Part shown: positions 9,639-20,422 of the stretch, one piece after another
Layout of the letters: every line of letters begins with the position of its first letter
Position numbering within the stretch: the stretch's first letter is position 1
From: Bacilli bacterium
Lineage (GTDB): Bacteria; Bacillota; Bacilli; Paenibacillales; NBRC-103111
Length of the DNA stretch: 61,971 bases
Assembly: GCA_028287395.1 (NCBI GenBank)
Contig: JAQBPR010000086.1
Coordinates: 1-61,971 of the forward strand
Reading direction: 5' to 3'
Program-made: the position numbers and the translations under genes
Notes under the pieces: model-generated
What the model was told of the DNA's origin: nothing
Database searches by the model: none
The model's input: the letters and a program-made list of their open reading frames with translations, nothing else

Positions 9639-11207
9639 ATGAGCAAGTACAAGCAATCATTCATGAAGGGAACCTTAATTTTATTAACAGCGGGTATCAT
9701 CAACCGAGTGCTCGGCTTCGTTCCCCGCATTGCGCTTCCCCGCGTTATTGGTGCCGAGGGCGTAGGTTTGTACCAAATGGGCTACCCCTTTCTCATTGTC
9801 ATTATAACGATCATTACAGGGGGAATTCCACTCGCGATTGCTAAATTAGTAGCGGAAGCTGAATCTCAAGGCAATGAGGCTCGAATCCAAAACATCCTCA
9901 AAACCGCTTTGGCTATTACATGTACGCTGAGCATCTTTTTTACAGCTGTTTGCGTGTTGGCTGCCCCTTGGATCACGAGCCATCTCCTTACAGATACACG
10001 TGTATATTACACCTTTATGTGGATGAGCCCGATTATCATCATCGTTGGCATATCGGCGGTATTCAAAGGTTATTTCCAAGGTAGACAAAACATGATCCCC
10101 ACAGCGGTTTCGCAGGTTTGCGAAACTTTATTGCGTATCGTCTGCGTGCTTTTTTTCGCTTATAAAATGCTTCCCTATGGAATTGAATTCGCCGCTGCAG
10201 GCGCAATGATTGGTGTTATGATTGGAGAATTATTAGGGTTATTCATTCTTCTAGTCTATTATTGGCGAAATAAAAAAGGCTACAGAAGCTTCAATAAAGC
10301 CTCCATCGGTTCAAAGCCTATTCAAAGACAGAGTAGAAATGCATTCAACCGAATTATGCGAATTTCACTCCCAGTGACAGCTAGTCGGCTAGTCGGATCG
10401 CTTTCCTACTTTCTGGAATCGATTGCAATCGTACAAAGCTTAGCTATAGCGGGTGTCGCTACCGCCGTGGCTACCGCTGAATACGGAGTGCTTCAAGGGA
10501 TGATCATTCCGGTTCTTTTGCTCCCAAGCGCGCTCACCTATTCCCTATCCGTTTCCTTAATCCCATCGTTGTCGGAAGCAGCTGCAAGAAAGGATATCCC
10601 CCTCATTCATAAAAGATTGCATCAATCTCTGCGGCTTGCACTTGTAACCGGAGCCCCATTTGCAGTTTTGATGTATGTGCTAGCCGATCCGCTTTGCTTT
10701 TACTTATACAAAAATACGGAAGCCGGAGTGATGCTGAAAATGATGGCTCCAATCGCACTGTTTATATACTTCCAAGCCCCATTGCAAGCCGCACTGCAAG
10801 CATTAGACAAGCCAGGAAATGCCTTAGTAAACACCCTAATCGGTGCAGTGGTAAAGCTTGCGCTTATTTACTTGTTAGCCACGAAACCAAATTTCGGCAT
10901 TCTAGGTGCAATCATGGCGATAAATATCAATATTATTATAGTTACCTTATTGCATTGGAATACCGTATCCCGTTTTCTCAAATTCTCGATGCATACCGCT
11001 GATTTCCTTAAGGTTGGCGCATCCATGCTAATAATGGGTGTCGTTTGCTTTTTTATCATGCATACGGGCTGGACGACCCATCTTTTTATTCGCTTTGTTG
11101 GTTCAAGCTTTATAAGTCTTCTTCTTTATTTAATATGTATTACGCAATTTCAATTAATTAACAAATATGATCTTAAACGAATTCCCTGGTTCGGCAAGAA
11201 TATTTAG
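9639..11207 (+). CDS. spoVB: Stage V sporulation protein B (MOP-family flippase)
   Basis: Polytopic membrane protein of the MOP/MATE-like flippase superfamily. In B. subtilis SpoVB is needed for spore cortex and is thought to flip lipid-linked peptidoglycan precursor. The 522 residues contain about 14 membrane segments. The N-terminal sequence KGTLILLTAGIINRVLGF followed by RVIGAEGVGLYQMGYP is typical of the family. AAAAGGAGG precedes the ATG. It is the first of three plus-strand genes, divergent from comN, and its position between comN and the TIGR04086 gene matches Bacillus. No convincing sigma-E promoter could be picked by eye. Confidence 0.92.
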   Translation: MSKYKQSFMKGTLILLTAGIINRVLGFVPRIALPRVIGAEGVGLYQMGYPFLIVIITIITGGIPLAIAKLVAEAESQGNEARIQNILKTALAITCTLSIFFTAVCVLAAPWITSHLLTDTRVYYTFMWMSPIIIIVGISAVFKGYFQGRQNMIPTAVSQVCETLLRIVCVLFFAYKMLPYGIEFAAAGAMIGVMIGELLGLFILLVYYWRNKKGYRSFNKASIGSKPIQRQSRNAFNRIMRISLPVTASRLVGSLSYFLESIAIVQSLAIAGVATAVATAEYGVLQGMIIPVLLLPSALTYSLSVSLIPSLSEAAARKDIPLIHKRLHQSLRLALVTGAPFAVLMYVLADPLCFYLYKNTEAGVMLKMMAPIALFIYFQAPLQAALQALDKPGNALVNTLIGAVVKLALIYLLATKPNFGILGAIMAININIIIVTLLHWNTVSRFLKFSMHTADFLKVGASMLIMGVVCFFIMHTGWTTHLFIRFVGSSFISLLLYLICITQFQLINKYDLKRIPWFGKNI

Positions 11208-11259
11208 GAATGCTTGACCATAGAATGAAGATAAAACTATGAAATAGAGAGGTGTTCTG

Positions 11260-11649
11260 ATGGAGCCTATGAATAAAAGCGCTGCCTTTCGTATCGAGTC
11301 ACCCATTTTTGCTGGAATGGTCTATTCTTTTGTGATTATGGGAATAGGTGCGCTCATCATTTCTTTCATTCTGGCGTTTACGAACCAAAAGGAAAATTCA
11401 CTTGCCTTTTATGCTTATATTGTCCACGCGATTTCCATTCTTATTGGGGGCTATGTTTGCGGGAAACGAACAAATCGAAAAGGCTGGTATCATGGCGGGT
11501 TGCTTGGTATATTATATGCCGTCATTATTTGGAGTGTTGGCTTTCTTGGCTATGATCAAGCAATCACCATTCACATTTTTTTCTCGCTCATTGCAGCTTA
11601 TCTAGTGGGTGCTTTTGGGGGAATCCTTGGCGTAAATAACGCAAAGTAA
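11260..11649 (+). CDS. TIGR04086 family membrane protein (YrzE-like)
   Basis: A 129-residue integral membrane protein with four predicted helices: residues about 15-40, 48-65, 80-95 and 102-122. Conserved glycines (GGYVCGKR, GGLLGILYA, GAFGGILG) are typical of the TIGR04086 family, whose B. subtilis member YrzE lies in the same position between spoVB and yajC. Function is unknown. GAGAGG lies before the ATG. A possible weak promoter (TTGACC, 18 bases, TATGAA) begins at 11214, just after the spoVB stop. Confidence 0.8.
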   Translation: MEPMNKSAAFRIESPIFAGMVYSFVIMGIGALIISFILAFTNQKENSLAFYAYIVHAISILIGGYVCGKRTNRKGWYHGGLLGILYAVIIWSVGFLGYDQAITIHIFFSLIAAYLVGAFGGILGVNNAK

Positions 11650-11673
11650 TTTTTTTAACTTTCCTTTTTAATA

Positions 11674-11682
11674 TGGTATACT
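11674..11682 (+). promoter_or_regulatory. Extended -10 promoter of the PAP2 gene
   Basis: TGGTATACT matches the extended -10 form TGnTATAnT and lies 53 bases upstream of the next ATG. The -35 region is T-rich without a clear consensus box. Confidence 0.45.
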
Positions 11683-11735
11683 ATTAAAGTTGCTTTATTT
11701 GCTTAGATACTTGCCATATTTTAGGGGGAAATTTA

Positions 11736-12587
11736 ATGTTTACTTTCCATTCCATGACGGATGTCACCCTCTGGATCACTGGAACTGTTGTTTTTCTAAT
11801 TATACTCTCGACTAGAAAAAATCCATTGTATGCAGCTGGTTCATTCGTACAGGAGATGTTTACCTCACGAAAATTCGCTATCCATTTTATTTTATTGATC
11901 GGCATTTTGTTTATAAACAAGATCGAATTAATCATTGCAAACAGTATGCATTATAAAGCCGATTTCACTCCATCGATCTTTGGTTTAGAAGGTAATTTCG
12001 TTGCCTGGTTTCAACATCTGTTCCTCAATAATACATTAACTTATTTTTCAACTTTCTTTTATGTTGTTATATTCACATCCTTAATGATTGCTTCCGTGTT
12101 TATTTACACCTATCAAAAAAACTATAAAATGTTTTATGCGGTTTGCTACGCCATCTTGTTAAATTATATTATTGCGATTCCCTTTTACTTGTTTTTTTCG
12201 GTAAGTGAGGTTTGGTCATTCCGTCCAGACGTGCAATTTTTAATGGGCCATATATTTCCTACCTTTGAAATTGATTATCGTCCGTTATCGGGTGTGCATA
12301 ATTGCTTCCCAAGTCTTCACACTTCCATCTCGGTTTCGATGGCTGTCATTGCTTTAAAGTCAAAAAACAAATTCTGGGGCTTATTTTCGGTATTTAGTGC
12401 TGCATTTATCATCTTCTCCATCTTTTACTTAGGGATTCATTGGTTAACGGATGCAAGCGCCGGCCTTGTGCTTGGGATTGCAGCAGGCCGTCGCGGAATA
12501 AGAATTAGTGAAGGCAAAGCCTGGGTTGCCAACCTATTTGGCAATTTAAACAAAAACCGTGACTTCCAAAAACAATCGTTGGATTAA
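11736..12587 (+). CDS. PAP2-superfamily membrane phosphatase
   Basis: Predicted membrane-bound lipid phosphatase or phospho-transferase of the PAP2 superfamily, closest in pattern to the Aur1/inositolphosphoceramide-synthase-like branch. The 283-residue protein has six or more membrane segments. Signature motifs sit at 192-197 (PSLHTS, His motif) and 235-239 (HWLTD, second His and the Asp), with RPLSGVHNC just before the first. The lysine/arginine-rich first motif of classical PAP2 enzymes is not obvious, as in the Aur1-like branch. GGGGGAAA precedes the ATG. It lies alone between a promoter and a bidirectional terminator; the substrate is unknown. Confidence 0.75.
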   Translation: MFTFHSMTDVTLWITGTVVFLIILSTRKNPLYAAGSFVQEMFTSRKFAIHFILLIGILFINKIELIIANSMHYKADFTPSIFGLEGNFVAWFQHLFLNNTLTYFSTFFYVVIFTSLMIASVFIYTYQKNYKMFYAVCYAILLNYIIAIPFYLFFSVSEVWSFRPDVQFLMGHIFPTFEIDYRPLSGVHNCFPSLHTSISVSMAVIALKSKNKFWGLFSVFSAAFIIFSIFYLGIHWLTDASAGLVLGIAAGRRGIRISEGKAWVANLFGNLNKNRDFQKQSLD

Positions 12588-12605
12588 GCTTTCGCTATAA
12601 AAATA

Positions 12606-12641
12606 AAAACGAGTGCTCCTAATTAAAGGGGCGCTCGTTTT
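12606..12641. terminator. Bidirectional terminator between PAP2 gene and yajC
   Basis: AAAACGAG and CTCGTTTT form an 8-bp stem extended by TGCTCC/GGGGCG through wobble pairs, with an 8-base AT loop. It is flanked by A on the left and T on the right, so it serves both convergent transcripts. Confidence 0.8.
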
Positions 12642-12656
12642 ATATGTATCGTTCGT

Positions 12657-12983
12657 TTAATTTTTCTCGGATACTGGAGTTGATTGCGATATCGCATTAA
12701 TCGCTGAACGATCAAATGTTAATTTTGTGGTGTCATTTACACGCAATAGAATCGTATTGTTTTCATCGTCTATTTCCAATATGGAACCGTGCATGCCGCC
12801 AATCGTTACAACCTTGTCACCTTTTTTCAAAGTGTTCAGCATGCCATTTCTTGTTTTTTGTCTTTTTTGTTGAGGACGAATAAGCAAGAAATAAAGCACT
12901 AAAAACATAAGTATGATTGGAGCAAATGTCCAAAATGAGCTCGTTGATGATGCTGCTGTGCTTCCATCTGCTAAAATGTGCAT
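12657..12983 (-). CDS. yajC: Preprotein translocase subunit YajC
   Basis: Small membrane component associated with SecDF. The 108-residue product has one membrane helix (about residues 18-36, with APIILMFLVLYFLLIRPQ) followed by a basic cytoplasmic segment RPQQKRQKTR and the conserved KKGDKVVTIGGMHGSI. The start at 12983 is chosen because AGGAGG lies 7 bases upstream; a longer in-frame start has no such site. It is the last gene of the ruvC-ruvA-ruvB-spoIID-queA-tgt-yajC run and lies 19 bases after tgt. Confidence 0.92.
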   Translation of the reverse strand: MHILADGSTAASSTSSFWTFAPIILMFLVLYFLLIRPQQKRQKTRNGMLNTLKKGDKVVTIGGMHGSILEIDDENNTILLRVNDTTKLTFDRSAINAISQSTPVSEKN

Positions 12984-13002
12984 ATTTTTACCTCCTTTCT
13001 GT

Positions 13003-14154
<1,152 letters not shown>

Positions 14155-14170
14155 TTATATAGTATAACGC

Positions 14171-15268
14171 TTAATAGATAAACATAGCATCGCCAAAGCT
14201 GAAAAACCGATATTCCCGTTCTACAGCTTCTTGATATGCTTTCAATACGGCTTCTTTACCAGCTAATGCACTGACCAACATCAATAAAGTTGATTTGGGC
14301 AGATGGAAATTAGTTAAAAGTGCGTCCACTAACAAAAATGGCTTTCCAGGATATAGAAAAATGTCTGTCCACCCTTGTGAAGCGCTTATTAAAGTGGAAA
14401 CATTTCCGCCCTCCTGCAATGGCTGATCCACACTGCAAAGACGCGCGACTGTTTCTAATGTACGTGCTGATGTCGTACCCACTGCGATAATTCGACTGCC
14501 TCTTACACGCGCCTCGTTAATCGCTATCGCCGTTTCATCAAGAAGCTGATAGTATTCGGAGTGCATGACATGCGCCTCGATCCGCTCTACCGATACAGGG
14601 CGAAATGTGCCTAGGCCAACATGAAGCGTAACATAAGCTGTTTTAATTCCTTTTGCCCTTATCCTATCCAGATAGGATTCCGTAAAGTGCAGCCCTGCTG
14701 TTGGAGCGGCAGCCGATCCTTCATGGCGTGCATATACGGTTTGATAGCGTTCCTTTTCCGCTAAACGTTCTTTAATATAAGGCGGAAGCGGCATTTGTCC
14801 CAATTGATCGAGAATTTCATTGAAAATTCCCTCATAGGTAAAGCGAATAATTCTGCCGCCCATTTCGCCTTCCTCTTCAATCACAGCACTTAATTTAGGT
14901 GTGGACACTGATTCAGTCAGATGATTTGGCTGGATGCCAAACGAAAGGCGCGCACCTTTTTTCAATCGTTTACCCGGGCGGATTAATACTTCCCAGCGAT
15001 CGTCCCCTAAAGCTTGCAGAAGCAGAACTTCTGCCTTTGCACCGGTATCGGTTTTAAAACCAAATAATCTCGCCGGGATAACGCGCGTATCATTCAGTAC
15101 AAGAAGATCACCCGGATGAAGCAAATCAAGCAGTTGTTCAAATTGTAAATGTGCGGTTTCCCCTGTCGTTTTATCTAAAGTCAGCAGCTTGGACTGCGTC
15201 CTTTCCACTAATGGGGTTTGTGCGATCAATCGCTCTGGTAATTCGAAATAATAACTTTCTACATCCAT
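14171..15268 (-). CDS. queA: S-adenosylmethionine:tRNA ribosyltransferase-isomerase
   Basis: Transfers the ribosyl part of SAM to preQ1-tRNA, giving epoxyqueuosine, the step after Tgt. The 365-residue protein has the family N-terminus [19 protein letters not shown], the [11 protein letters not shown] region and [10 protein letters not shown] near 180. Two ATGs are possible: 15277 overlaps the upstream stop as ATGA, while 15268 has AAGGA nine bases before it and matches the family start, so 15268 is preferred. Confidence 0.95.
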   Translation of the reverse strand: MDVESYYFELPERLIAQTPLVERTQSKLLTLDKTTGETAHLQFEQLLDLLHPGDLLVLNDTRVIPARLFGFKTDTGAKAEVLLLQALGDDRWEVLIRPGKRLKKGARLSFGIQPNHLTESVSTPKLSAVIEEEGEMGGRIIRFTYEGIFNEILDQLGQMPLPPYIKERLAEKERYQTVYARHEGSAAAPTAGLHFTESYLDRIRAKGIKTAYVTLHVGLGTFRPVSVERIEAHVMHSEYYQLLDETAIAINEARVRGSRIIAVGTTSARTLETVARLCSVDQPLQEGGNVSTLISASQGWTDIFLYPGKPFLLVDALLTNFHLPKSTLLMLVSALAGKEAVLKAYQEAVEREYRFFSFGDAMFIY

Positions 15269-15273
15269 TCGAT

Positions 15274-17391
15274 TCATTCCTTAACTATATTGACTCCTGC
15301 ATAATAGCTTTTCAATATTTTTTGATAATCATACCCTTGTTGGGCAAATCCATTTGCACCGTCTTGTGACATACCTAGACCATGTCCATACCCTTTACCC
15401 GTAAATATAAACTGAGGTTGTGTCGTCACAGGTCTCACTTGCTGATCTGCGTTCATCGTAAACCATTGCTTTTGTGTTACTTGCGATTTCAGTTGCTGAC
15501 CTTGCAAGACGTAGAGTCCACCCGAAGTAGTTTGCGGAAACGTGCTCACTGCGCCATTTGCTCCCAATACAGTATAACTGCCTGTTTCTTCAATTTCAAA
15601 CAAAGTGCTGGGCAAACTGCCCAGTACTGTTCGATAAGAATCAGGATGGGTTACTTTAACCTCCTGCCCGTTCGCTTGTAACCCAATGACACGACCTGAA
15701 GGTCCGCGACTTGTTACTTTTAATGACTGTAAAGGAGCGCTGAGCTTGGAAACCAGAACACTGTTCATTTGCGCAGCTAACGCAGCAGCATCAACAGGCC
15801 CGCGTTGCCAGTTGTAAGAACCGGACTGTAAAGACTGACCAATGGCAACTACGTGATCACCCTTATTAATTTTTGCTATGGAAAGACTAATTGTATCTCT
15901 GGAGGAAGCAATTTGACGTACGTTTACTGCTTGATCGGTTGATTCATAAATAGGCAGCCCAGCTGAATTTTTCAGCCCTGTATCTTTCAAATAATCTGAA
16001 AGGACATAACCTACTGTGCCATCCAATAGTACAACATGACGCCAAATAGCTTTGCTTTGAGCCGAGTCATCTCCTGGGCTGGGAAAGCTTTTTAAATAGG
16101 CATCCGAGCTGCCCCATACCTCTGATGGATCTGCTGAAACTCCGCCGGCATTCGCTGAATAAAAAGGCGTAATCAAACCATTTTTATCGACTAATACTTC
16201 ACCCTTGGTTGCATCTACAGCTTTAATAATATCCGCATACTCCGTGCCATTATAAACTTGATCGGTAGTGCTGTCTGAAATATTGGCGATTTTGTAAGCC
16301 ATTCCCCGTTGCAATGCATAAGTACGGGCTGCCACAGCTTGTGCCTTCAACGCTTCCAACGGCCAACCTGTTTCCATTTCCGACCCAACTACGCCATACA
16401 AATATTGCTCAAACGGCACTTCGTTTATAAGCGCCATTTTATTCGTGAATTGACTCCATTCCATGCTGCCGCGATAGGAGTGATTGGCTTTTTCCTTCAC
16501 TGTAATTTTCGCTTGATTCACACCGGTTATCCAAACCTTTTGATTCACAGAATTAAAAAAATAATGGGGAATCACGGCTTGTCCGGTTACAGCAGCAGAG
16601 CTGTCATCCCGTTTTAACAAATAAGCGGCATTCGCATCCACAGCTTGTAAAACAAGCGATGGTAAGATCTTTAGCGATTGCTGCTTTACTAAATCAAGCG
16701 CAGCTTGATCCGATTCGTTACCTACCCATACGGAATACGTCGTCGTTCCTGCTGCATTAGCTTGATAAGCCAAATCAGCAACAATTCCAGTTTGCGCCAA
16801 ATTAGTTTGCGCATAAACCGCCTCAGATACAGAAGCATAGCTCCCTGCATTCCAATGTAAAGGCCCTGTTAACTTAGTTGTATTGTTCGGTATATTGATT
16901 AATGCGGCCAGCTTTGCATTTTTGCTAATCGCATCCTTGGCTGCGGCTGCCGCATCTTTCGTTTCATAGGGACCTGCCCAAACTTGAAAAAGTGCTTTTC
17001 CTTGTTTGGTTTTATTAAATACATAGCCATTATAGCTGGAATCATTTAGGCTTTGCTTTAAAATCGAAGCTTTGTTGGCATCTGTTGTTTCTAATACTTG
17101 CACCATAAATTGATCAATCGTTCCGCGGATCGTTTTGGATGAATCACCGATTTGCCAATTTTGCACTCCGGCTGGTGTTCGCATGCCGATGGTCATGCCG
17201 CTATCCGAAGTAAGGGTAGCTGTTGGAGAATTCAGATGATAGTTACCTGTATCTATGAAAAGAGCCACCCGAATATTATCTAGTTTAGGTACTGCCGCTA
17301 ACGTGTTTGTTTGAAATAAATGACTGCTTATGACCAAAAAAATCGCTACCAGTAGAACAATACGCTTGGAGAATTTAGCATGGGCTATCAT
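15274..17391 (-). CDS. SpoIID/LytB-domain secreted protein with SPOR-like region
   Basis: Exported or membrane-anchored cell-wall protein. An N-terminal hydrophobic signal segment (about 9-30) is followed by a region of SPOR-like repeats ([19 protein letters not shown] near residue 130 and a second near 215), then a SpoIID/LytB domain with [12 protein letters not shown] and [16 protein letters not shown], and a C-terminal [13 protein letters not shown] signature. SpoIID proteins are lytic transglycosylases that cleave denuded glycan; the conserved Glu in VGSEME is present. At 705 residues it is about twice the size of SpoIID. It sits in the ruv-queA-tgt operon, so it may act in growth as well as in engulfment; which is not shown by the sequence. 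Confidence 0.85.
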   Translation of the reverse strand: MIAHAKFSKRIVLLVAIFLVISSHLFQTNTLAAVPKLDNIRVALFIDTGNYHLNSPTATLTSDSGMTIGMRTPAGVQNWQIGDSSKTIRGTIDQFMVQVLETTDANKASILKQSLNDSSYNGYVFNKTKQGKALFQVWAGPYETKDAAAAAKDAISKNAKLAALINIPNNTTKLTGPLHWNAGSYASVSEAVYAQTNLAQTGIVADLAYQANAAGTTTYSVWVGNESDQAALDLVKQQSLKILPSLVLQAVDANAAYLLKRDDSSAAVTGQAVIPHYFFNSVNQKVWITGVNQAKITVKEKANHSYRGSMEWSQFTNKMALINEVPFEQYLYGVVGSEMETGWPLEALKAQAVAARTYALQRGMAYKIANISDSTTDQVYNGTEYADIIKAVDATKGEVLVDKNGLITPFYSANAGGVSADPSEVWGSSDAYLKSFPSPGDDSAQSKAIWRHVVLLDGTVGYVLSDYLKDTGLKNSAGLPIYESTDQAVNVRQIASSRDTISLSIAKINKGDHVVAIGQSLQSGSYNWQRGPVDAAALAAQMNSVLVSKLSAPLQSLKVTSRGPSGRVIGLQANGQEVKVTHPDSYRTVLGSLPSTLFEIEETGSYTVLGANGAVSTFPQTTSGGLYVLQGQQLKSQVTQKQWFTMNADQQVRPVTTQPQFIFTGKGYGHGLGMSQDGANGFAQQGYDYQKILKSYYAGVNIVKE

Positions 17392-17420
17392 AATGTGACT
17401 TCCTTTCTTGAAGAGAAATA

Positions 17421-18425
17421 TTATTTGCTTTCTGGAGGTTGCAGACCTAGGTGACGATAAGCTAAAGGAGTGACTGCTCTCCCGCGTGGAGTCCGTTGTA
17501 AAAATCCGATTTGCAATAAAAAAGGTTCGTAAACATCCTCTATCGTTTGGCTTTCTTCCCCAATTGTAGCTGCAATCGTATCGAGACCAACGGGCCCGCC
17601 TTGAAAGTTCTTAATGATGGCTTCAATCATTTTATGATCGATTTGATCCAATCCTAAATCATCAATCTGCAGCAAATGTAATGCGCTTTTCGCAATATCC
17701 AACGAAATGATACCATCTCCGCGCACCTGCGCGTAATCACGCACCCGCTTCAATATCCGATTGGCAATCCGAGGTGTCCCACGCGAACGCATCCCAATTT
17801 CATGAGCTGCTTCTCCAACAATAGGTACATGGAGAATTTCAGCCGCCCGATTAACAATAAACGTAAGTTCATCGATGGTGTAATATTCCAGACGACTGAC
17901 GACACCAAAACGATCACGTAAAGGTGAAGAGAGCAAGCCCGCTCGAGTTGTTGCTCCAATCAGTGTAAATGCAGGCAGGTCTAGACGTACGGAGCGCGCG
18001 CTTGGACCCTTTCCAATCATGATGTCCAGAGCAAAATCCTCCATTGCCGGGTAAAGAACCTCTTCTACAGTACGCTGGAGACGATGAATTTCATCAATGA
18101 AAAGCACATCTCCTTCTTGGAGATTAGTTAGGATGGCGGCTAAATCGCCGGGTCGTTCAATTGCAGGTCCTGAGGTTATTCTTATATTGACGCCTAATTC
18201 GTTGGCAATAATGTTCGAAAGCGTTGTTTTACCAAGTCCCGGCGGACCATACAATAAGACATGATCCAGTGCTTCCTTCCGCTGCTTTGCCGCTTCAATA
18301 TACACTTTTAAATTTTCCTTAGCTTGTGTCTGACCGATATATTCAGCTAAAAACCGCGGGCGAAGGCTTAATTCCACCGCCTGCTCTTCCATCATTAAAT
18401 TAGCCGAAATGAGTCTGTCTTCCAT
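17421..18425 (-). CDS. ruvB: Holliday junction helicase subunit RuvB
   Basis: AAA+ motor of RuvAB branch migration in recombination. The 334 residues show the N-terminal [12 protein letters not shown] segment, Walker [10 protein letters not shown] at 60-68, Walker [11 protein letters not shown] near 105-114, the arginine-finger region [16 protein letters not shown] and the C-terminal winged helix. GAGGAGG lies 7 bases upstream of the ATG. It follows ruvA by 18 bases. Confidence 0.97.
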   Translation of the reverse strand: MEDRLISANLMMEEQAVELSLRPRFLAEYIGQTQAKENLKVYIEAAKQRKEALDHVLLYGPPGLGKTTLSNIIANELGVNIRITSGPAIERPGDLAAILTNLQEGDVLFIDEIHRLQRTVEEVLYPAMEDFALDIMIGKGPSARSVRLDLPAFTLIGATTRAGLLSSPLRDRFGVVSRLEYYTIDELTFIVNRAAEILHVPIVGEAAHEIGMRSRGTPRIANRILKRVRDYAQVRGDGIISLDIAKSALHLLQIDDLGLDQIDHKMIEAIIKNFQGGPVGLDTIAATIGEESQTIEDVYEPFLLQIGFLQRTPRGRAVTPLAYRHLGLQPPESK

Positions 18426-18443
18426 TCTAAATCCTCCTCAAAA

Positions 18444-19067
18444 CTACCCCTTAAATAACGCCTGAAGTGCAAGTTTAATCCATACTTCACTTGATGAACC
18501 CGTACTTGCGCTTTGTTGAATAACAGGCCAGATGCGATCAATTTCGGCTTCCGAATATCCAAGGGAGAGTAAACCTTGCTTCGCTTCATGCCATGCTGCT
18601 CCACCTCCGCGAAATGAAGGTCCAGTTGGTGTGACTGCGGCAGCTGCAGAGGAATGAAACATCGGTAAATCCGCTAATTTATCTTTAAGATCGAGAATAA
18701 TGCGCTGTGCCGTTTTCCTGCCAATGCCCGGAAGCTTAATCAGGAAATCAATATCCTCTTGATATATGGCTGTCACGACAGCTTCAGGTCGGCCAACGGA
18801 AAGAATTCCAAGCGCCACACGGGGACCAATTCCAGTTACAAAAAGAAGTCTGCGAAACAAAGCTTGTTCCTCACGAGATTGAAAACCAAATAATATCGCT
18901 GCATCCTCTCGTACATGATGGTGTGCGAAAAGTGTCACTTCCTTGCCTTCATCATGTGGTATTGCAAAAGGATTCGCACAAAACATACGATATCCGACCC
19001 CATGAACATCCAATACAATATAATCCGTTTCCCGATAAACCAGGGTGCCTCTTAGAAAATCGATCAT
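18444..19067 (-). CDS. ruvA: Holliday junction DNA-binding subunit RuvA
   Basis: Tetrameric junction-binding protein that loads RuvB. The 207-residue protein has the OB-fold N-terminus MIDFLRGTLVYRETDYIVLDVHGVGY, two helix-hairpin-helix motifs (LLFVTGIGPRVALGIL near 78 and LIKLPGIGRKTAQRIILDLK near 110), a flexible linker and a C-terminal domain that contacts RuvB. Its start overlaps the ruvC stop in an ATGA. Confidence 0.97.
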   Translation of the reverse strand: MIDFLRGTLVYRETDYIVLDVHGVGYRMFCANPFAIPHDEGKEVTLFAHHHVREDAAILFGFQSREEQALFRRLLFVTGIGPRVALGILSVGRPEAVVTAIYQEDIDFLIKLPGIGRKTAQRIILDLKDKLADLPMFHSSAAAAVTPTGPSFRGGGAAWHEAKQGLLSLGYSEAEIDRIWPVIQQSASTGSSSEVWIKLALQALFKG

Positions 19068-19573
19068 CGCTTCGATACCTCATTTATCTTTTGTGTTAGT
19101 AAATAGGAATGAGCGTGGCAAATCGCAATAGCCAATGCATCTGCTACATCATCCGGCTTAGGCACTGCGGATAGATGGAGGAAGATCCGCACCATTTCTT
19201 GAACCTGCTTCTTCTCCGCTTTACCATAACCTACAATCGCTTGTTTAACTTGAAGCGGTGTATACTCTGCAACGGGTAAACCGCGTTGGACAGCCGCCAG
19301 AATAAGAACGCCTCTTGCTTGGGCAACTGTTAAAGCTGTCGTCACGTTGCGGTTAAAAAAAAGCTTTTCAATCGCTACGGCATCCGGTTTATATTGGTCT
19401 ATTAATTGTACCATTGTATCATAAATTTGTTTCAGACGAAGTGACGCCTCTGTATGCGAATCGGTTTGTATCGCACCGTACTGCACTGGAACAAGCTTGC
19501 TTCCCTGCTTATCGATAAATCCAAATCCGACAATCGCAATTCCCGGATCAATGCCAAGTATACGCAAAATCAT
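19064..19573 (-). CDS. ruvC: Crossover junction endonuclease RuvC
   Basis: Resolves Holliday junctions moved by RuvAB. The acidic catalytic set is present: D9 in GIDPG, E69 in AIEKLFF, and D142/D145 in DDVADALAIA. The 169 residues are of normal length. Bacillus subtilis lacks RuvC and uses RecU, so its presence here is a useful lineage mark. It is the first gene of the ruvC-ruvA-ruvB-spoIID-queA-tgt-yajC run and is preceded by an extended -10 promoter. Confidence 0.96.
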   Translation of the reverse strand: MILRILGIDPGIAIVGFGFIDKQGSKLVPVQYGAIQTDSHTEASLRLKQIYDTMVQLIDQYKPDAVAIEKLFFNRNVTTALTVAQARGVLILAAVQRGLPVAEYTPLQVKQAIVGYGKAEKKQVQEMVRIFLHLSAVPKPDDVADALAIAICHAHSYLLTQKINEVSKR

Positions 19574-19614
19574 TCTCCCCTAACTCGAATAAAGCGAACA
19601 TATGTATTCTATTT

Positions 19615-19623
19615 ATTATAACA
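19615..19623 (-). promoter_or_regulatory. Extended -10 promoter of the ruv-queA operon
   Basis: On the minus strand TGTTATAAT (19623-19615) is a perfect extended -10 element about 40 bases upstream of ruvC. No clear -35 box lies at the right distance. Confidence 0.5.
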
Positions 19624-19646
19624 GATAATAGGAAGGATGAGTATGC

Positions 19647-19678
19647 AAAAAATCCCCATAGGCATAAGCCATTGGGGA
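19647..19678 (-). terminator. Terminator after bofC
   Basis: TCCCCAATGGC and GCCTATGGGGA pair with two mismatches around a TTAT loop, followed on the minus strand by TTTTTT. It lies 20 bases past the bofC stop and separates safA-bofC from the ruv operon. Confidence 0.8.
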
Positions 19679-19697
19679 CCTGCTATTTTTCTGATTA

Positions 19698-20354
19698 CTA
19701 GCGACCGACAGCTTCTACAGCATAATCACTAAATGTCGAAAGCACGCTGTTGTATTCCGCTAAATCACTTACCTTAATCCCTTGCTCTAATTGATTGAGC
19801 GTTCCTTGCGGCAAGCTCGTTTTAAGATGTTCGACGTTCAGTTGAAAAAAAGTGCGAATAATTTGCTCATGCATCGGAAGCCCTTCAAACAATGAAAGAT
19901 TTCCATTCTTATCTAATCCAAAAAACGCGTTTTGTTTGCATTGTACAGACAAATCCTCCACCTGTTCTGTAAAATACACCTGTCCCTGCTCATTTAGCTT
20001 CATCTGATCTTGAAGGTGTGCTAAATGATAGGCAACGATATCAGCTGATTTTAACGTCCCGATTTTTGCCGTCTCTTCTCCGCACACATATATTTTTTGG
20101 AGAAAAGTTTCGCGAACACCGCTTTTTTTAATCTGCTGTAACACATCTTCCGTTTGCTGATTTGTCTCTGGGGCGAATACTGCTTTTGCATTTACAGCGT
20201 TTCGTTCCGACGCTTCCAGCGAATGATTGCTTGCCTGAATCCAAAGACCAAGTGCTGCAAGTCCGAGACATACAAGCAGAATGCCTAAAGATAAGCGACG
20301 CTTTCCTGATTTCAATCGTTTTTTAAGTTGTTTAATTAAGTTTGAAAAGCTCAC
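19698..20354 (-). CDS. bofC: BofC, bypass-of-forespore protein
   Basis: Forespore-expressed, exported protein that in B. subtilis restrains SpoIVB, which in turn controls the SpoIVFA/BofA/SpoIVFB processing complex for sigma-K; spoIVFA/FB lie further along this window. The 218-residue product has an N-terminal membrane anchor (about 20-38, LSLGILLVCLGLAALGLWI) and a C-terminal BofC domain with VYFTEQVEDLSVQCKQNAFFGLD. Start is GTG with AAGGG close upstream; that site is part of a hairpin (20363-20400). Synteny with ruvA supports the call. Confidence 0.82.
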   Translation of the reverse strand: MSFSNLIKQLKKRLKSGKRRLSLGILLVCLGLAALGLWIQASNHSLEASERNAVNAKAVFAPETNQQTEDVLQQIKKSGVRETFLQKIYVCGEETAKIGTLKSADIVAYHLAHLQDQMKLNEQGQVYFTEQVEDLSVQCKQNAFFGLDKNGNLSLFEGLPMHEQIIRTFFQLNVEHLKTSLPQGTLNQLEQGIKVSDLAEYNSVLSTFSDYAVEAVGR

Positions 20355-20362
20355 TGGAATCC

Positions 20363-20400
20363 CTTCTTCCGAGTTTTTTCTAGCTTGCCCTCGGTAGAAG
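20363..20400 (-). promoter_or_regulatory. Hairpin covering the bofC ribosome binding site
   Basis: CTTCTACCGAG and CTCGGAAGAAG form an 11-bp stem with one mismatch; the 3' arm runs into the AAGAAGGG that should be the bofC ribosome binding site. No T-run follows, so it is more likely to affect translation than to end the safA transcript. Confidence 0.4.
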
Positions 20401-20422
20401 ATTTTATACCTGTTCTATGATC

